Positions 60,975 through 64,000 of a stretch of DNA of 64,000 nucleotides are shown here, in pieces. A program made the position numbers and the translations under genes. Numbering within the stretch: position 1 is the first letter of the stretch; each line of letters opens with the position of its first letter. This stretch comes from a virus, in IMG/VR virus record IMGVR_UViG_3300028676_000003, positions 124,001 through 188,000 of that record; one strand, 5' to 3'. The notes beneath the pieces are model-generated. The model made no database searches and was not told where the DNA came from. It saw only the letters and a list, made by a program, of their open reading frames with translations.

Positions 60975-61816
60975 TGAAAGTAGAAAAACGTAAAATATAT
61001 TTAGAAAGTAGTACTGATAGAAGTGCAAATAGTGAAACATGGGGTACAATGACTGCATCTACGTTTTATTTGAATGTTTTTATCACACAAGACGTGGATG
61101 ATATGGGTTTATTTACGGATATGTCATTTATTCCAAAGAATATTTCATCATCAACACCAAATTATCAAATATTATCAGATAAATTAAGAGATATTGGAGT
61201 AATTTTTCCATTTATGAATGGTTATGTACCAAATCAAATAACAAACTTAACTGAATCAGAGAAAAAAACACTTAGAATTCCTCAAAAAGTTGAATCTGAT
61301 TACTATAATTTTGGAAATTTACCGATAACTGGTAGAACTGATAGTAAAATTGATGATGTTAAGTCATATTCTAGTATAAATCCGTATAGAATTAACTTTA
61401 ATGTTAACAAAGCGGCCTATATTAACTACCAAAACACTACTATAGTAGGTGTAGATAGGATAAAAACTCTAGGAGACCCTAATATATACGTATTTGATAC
61501 GGTAGAGGATGTAAATTTAGGTACCCCTACACAAATTTATGGTATACAGTACCATGATTATACAGGTAGTACTACCCCATACACTACCTTTAGAATTCTA
61601 GGTGAGGGATGGAACCAAACTAACACTAGTATTTCTGCACTAGGTAAAGAAGAATACTTATTTGGAATTATTTCTAGACCAGAAGTTGAAAGTGATGTAT
61701 TTATAGATAGAGGTGCAATTAGTGTAATGGATATGCATTTGAAATTATCTGAAATTAAAAATCTTGGACAACTAACAAGATATGGAAACGGTTTTTATAA
61801 GATAAATAAACAATAA
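60974..61816 (+). CDS. Virion structural protein of unknown function
   Basis: This 280-residue protein starts inside the stop of the previous gene (TAATG). It begins MKVEKRKIYLESSTDRSANS and appears as alternating strands and loops, rich in Asn, Thr and Tyr. The block 61419-61645 has the deviating codon style. A 70-nt A+T-rich gap with a short inverted repeat (TTAAAT-TTAG-ATTTAA) follows before the next gene. Function unknown. Confidence 0.55.
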   Translation: MKVEKRKIYLESSTDRSANSETWGTMTASTFYLNVFITQDVDDMGLFTDMSFIPKNISSSTPNYQILSDKLRDIGVIFPFMNGYVPNQITNLTESEKKTLRIPQKVESDYYNFGNLPITGRTDSKIDDVKSYSSINPYRINFNVNKAAYINYQNTTIVGVDRIKTLGDPNIYVFDTVEDVNLGTPTQIYGIQYHDYTGSTTPYTTFRILGEGWNQTNTSISALGKEEYLFGIISRPEVESDVFIDRGAISVMDMHLKLSEIKNLGQLTRYGNGFYKINKQ

Positions 61817-61886
61817 CAAGTGCTTACTTTTAGCAATCTTGTATTAAATTTAGATTTAATAATAAATAAAAAAATAAACAAATAAT

Positions 61887-62810
61887 ATGGCAACAGGAAC
61901 ATATGGAATAGTTAGACCAGCGGATATAAACCCTGAAGATGTAGAAATTTTCTACCATTATACTCCATCTAGAGATAATGTAGGGAACTCTACACTAATT
62001 AAACTAGATTCAGCGAGCGTTCTATCTAAGGTAGATAACCCTAACAAAACACAGTCAAATGTTACTGGTTTTGAGGTTTTCGGTGGAATGTATACACTAA
62101 AATTACCAGCGGCACAATTCGGAGCCAAAGGATTTTATTCGATTATGATTAAACCAGTCGAAATTAGAACAACTATCGTAGATGTTGGTGTTTTATCAGC
62201 ATTTCCTGATATTAAAGGACTAGTATTCGATTTATCGACAATTCCAAACACATTCCTTAGTAAGTTTGAGAATAATGGTCTTGTTGGGTATAGAATTGAG
62301 TATTTAAACACGAATACTGGTGGAAGTGATGCTAAATTGAACAATTTCTTTAGAGTTATTACATCAAACAACAGAGCTGAACCAGTTAACCAAAATCTTA
62401 CGAATTCTAATCAAAAAGCAATACGTTACAGATTCAACGACAATTCAACTCTTACATTTTGTACACTAACACCAGCTTCAGCATCAAATGTTAAACCAAA
62501 TGCGTTGCCATTCATTGGACAACCTAATCAACAAGTGATTATTACAAATACATTATTCAATCCATTTATGCTTGAAGTAGAAATGGTTGAACACGATATT
62601 GAAACTCTTGCATATGCATTGTTAGGAAACCAAAGCAAGTCTCTTGAAGATGGTATTTATACAATTTACAATTTCAGCAACGATATCTACAAACAATATA
62701 ACTTGTATGAAATAAAAGACCAATTTACTGGTAAACCATTGTTCGAGGTTAGAGAAGAAAGAACGGCTATAGATTTTAGCAAAACATTTAATAATGTAAC
62801 AACAATTTAA
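61887..62810 (+). CDS. Virion structural protein of unknown function
   Basis: This 307-residue protein starts MATGTYGIVRPADINPEDVE and has beta-rich segments (GGMYTLKLPAAQFGAKGFYS) and a C-terminal helix-strand (LFEVREERTAIDFSKTFNNV). The first 160 nt show the deviating codon style, the remainder the usual one. It is followed after 4 nt by the last gene of the window. Its regular alternation of strands suggests a beta sandwich; role inferred as structural from context. Confidence 0.55.
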   Translation: MATGTYGIVRPADINPEDVEIFYHYTPSRDNVGNSTLIKLDSASVLSKVDNPNKTQSNVTGFEVFGGMYTLKLPAAQFGAKGFYSIMIKPVEIRTTIVDVGVLSAFPDIKGLVFDLSTIPNTFLSKFENNGLVGYRIEYLNTNTGGSDAKLNNFFRVITSNNRAEPVNQNLTNSNQKAIRYRFNDNSTLTFCTLTPASASNVKPNALPFIGQPNQQVIITNTLFNPFMLEVEMVEHDIETLAYALLGNQSKSLEDGIYTIYNFSNDIYKQYNLYEIKDQFTGKPLFEVREERTAIDFSKTFNNVTTI

Positions 62811-62814
62811 TAAA

Positions 62815-64000
62815 ATGAGTGATAAAAAAATAAAAGTAGCGGGGTATGCAAAGAAGGTTGTATATGACGGTAACATAGAATACAGAAATTTCAGTCCTGA
62901 CCTAGTTGGTGTACAATTAGCTAGTAATGGTGGAACCCCTTTGTTTACAATGGGGAATTTTTCTATTACAACCAATCTTGACCCTAAAACCAATAAGTCT
63001 TTTATTACCAATAGTTTTTCAAATTTTACGTCTCTTGATGACTTACAGTTAACACTTGACCAAACCAAGGCTCTTTTAACAAATAATGCTGGTGTAATTC
63101 TTAACTTGGATAAAACCAATCTTAAATACTACTCATTATTTGGTTCACTTACTGAGTTTGTTAGAGTTTCATTGGAAAATGTTATTACTACTTGGCCCGC
63201 TTCATTGTATATGTATTCAGTGAATACTAATGCGGCAGGTACAACAATTACAAATAATACATTCGATAATTATACTTATGATAGTATTTCAGATACTTCT
63301 AGCTTTAGAGTTAATACAAATTCAATCATAAACAGCTTTGATATCAATTACCTTTTAAACGGAACTATCCAAGATACTTTCAATGCATCAAATGATATAA
63401 GAAACTTAACAGTAAACTTTTATTCATATGCTGTATTATTTGAAGGTGTGGAATTTCCAGTAATTGGATATACTGGTTCAACTGATACCGTAAACGATTT
63501 TATCTATTTTGATATCAAAGGAAACCCGTTTTCAGGACAACCAAACAATATAACTTATCACGTAAAGCCAAATAAGACGATTGAAGACACGTTCTTTAAT
63601 ACGTTGGATGATTTTACCTCTTATCTATTAAATCGTCTTATAACACCTGTTTATACGGCTACATTCAGTTATCCAATCAAATCTGAAGATGGATTGATTC
63701 TTTATGTAGATAAATCAGTAACTTGGCCTGTAAGTGATGGTTATAACATTGATTTTGATTCAGGTGAGTATTTGTCGTATGCAACAGAATTATTTGAAAT
63801 TGCAACAAATAATGACTTGTATACAAGTAACCTTATGAATAGATTTCTTGTATCGGAATCTATTACATCATTTGATACACAACCTGTATTCCTTGCCGAT
63901 GAGCATATGGATTCTTCAGGTCAAAAAATGAACAAGACTCTTAATCTTTATGGTCAAGAATTTGATGATATTAATAAGTTTATTACTGGTATTTCTTTTG
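62815..64000 (+). CDS. Large structural protein (3' end outside window)
   Basis: The frame is open from the ATG at 62815, 4 nt after the previous stop, to the right edge (395 codons visible). The protein starts MSDKKIKVAGYAKKVVYDGN then IEYRNFSPDLVGVQLASNGG and continues as beta-rich sequence with many Thr, Asn and Ser. No family is recognised. Together with the preceding genes it forms one operon of baseplate or fibre type proteins. Confidence 0.6.
   Translation, partial: MSDKKIKVAGYAKKVVYDGNIEYRNFSPDLVGVQLASNGGTPLFTMGNFSITTNLDPKTNKSFITNSFSNFTSLDDLQLTLDQTKALLTNNAGVILNLDKTNLKYYSLFGSLTEFVRVSLENVITTWPASLYMYSVNTNAAGTTITNNTFDNYTYDSISDTSSFRVNTNSIINSFDINYLLNGTIQDTFNASNDIRNLTVNFYSYAVLFEGVEFPVIGYTGSTDTVNDFIYFDIKGNPFSGQPNNITYHVKPNKTIEDTFFNTLDDFTSYLLNRLITPVYTATFSYPIKSEDGLILYVDKSVTWPVSDGYNIDFDSGEYLSYATELFEIATNNDLYTSNLMNRFLVSESITSFDTQPVFLADEHMDSSGQKMNKTLNLYGQEFDDINKFITGISF

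Noticed and set aside
61817-61886. Gap with TTAAAT-TTAG-ATTTAA and a possible promoter
   Set aside because: Neither a -33/-7 pair nor the late-type box is present; the small palindrome is likely chance in A+T-rich DNA.
62622-63119. 165-residue reverse frame at the end of the window
   Set aside because: Overlaps the 3' end of one structural gene and the start of the next, both in a tight forward operon; Ser/Leu/Phe-rich composition is typical of antisense shadows.
1-64000. tRNA genes, CRISPR arrays, integrase, insertion sequences
   Set aside because: Looked for cloverleaf-type G+C-rich segments, regular spaced repeats and recombinase motifs; none was seen. The only repeats are coding (HAEG, SprB-like) and the regulatory boxes.

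Overview
This 64 kb window is part of the genome of a tailed, contractile (T4-like) bacteriophage whose host is most likely a member of the Bacteroidota, probably flavobacteria-like. The phage assignment rests on recognisable T4-type proteins: neck gp13/gp14/gp15-like, sheath gp18, tube gp19, baseplate gp25, gp6, gp53 and gp26-like, SSB gp32, UvsX, RNase H/FEN, helicase gp41-like and family B polymerase. The host assignment rests on early promoters of the TTG-N19-20-TAnnTTTG type used by the Bacteroidota sigma factor, on A-rich start-codon contexts without Shine-Dalgarno sequences, on SprB-like adhesin repeats in a virion protein, and on an RNR resembling the Bacteroidota/eukaryote type. DNA is A+T-rich. 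No tRNA, rRNA, CRISPR or integrase was seen. Terminase, portal and capsid genes lie outside the window.

Layout. 1-6.4 kb: fibre and tail-appendage genes, the first cut by the left edge (HAEG beta-roll repeats). 6.5-13.3 kb: RuvC-like resolvase, DnaG-type primase, two reverse-strand accessory genes (GNAT-like, HNH endonuclease) and a large DNA polymerase. 13.3-16.6 kb (reverse): neck protein gp13-like, glutaredoxin, SNF2 helicase. 16.7-35.3 kb: neck and tail proteins, fibre and LamG adhesin, sheath, tube, a tail-chaperone-like pair joined by a probable programmed frameshift, tape measure, and baseplate. 35.3-40.9 kb: an 1888-residue hub protein ending in a lysozyme-like domain. 41-43 kb: small unknown genes. 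43.2-51.7 kb: SSB, UvsX, RNase H, unknown, helicase, NrdB, NrdA. 51.8-64 kb: baseplate wedge gp25 and gp6, a membrane protein, then very large uncharacterised virion proteins, the last cut by the right edge.

Regulation as read from the sequence: early/middle units start at Bacteroidota-type promoters (primase, polymerase, SNF2, SSB and several unknown genes), some so close to the ATG that the mRNA should be leaderless. Late virion units, and also gp41 and polymerase, carry a different box, ATATTTAT(A), without a -33 element, 8-50 nt upstream of the start. Rho-independent hairpins end several units.

Two composition signals cover the whole window. GATC is absent on reading, and GCWGC is nearly absent, with the compensating synonymous spelling GCG GCC GCN creating seven NotI sites in A+T-rich DNA. 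Both look like evasion of restriction. The other strongest observations are the frameshift between the gp26-like and gp51-like halves, and a promoter / 103-nt A+T tract / terminator unit at 30.7-30.85 kb that could be an ncRNA gene or replication origin.
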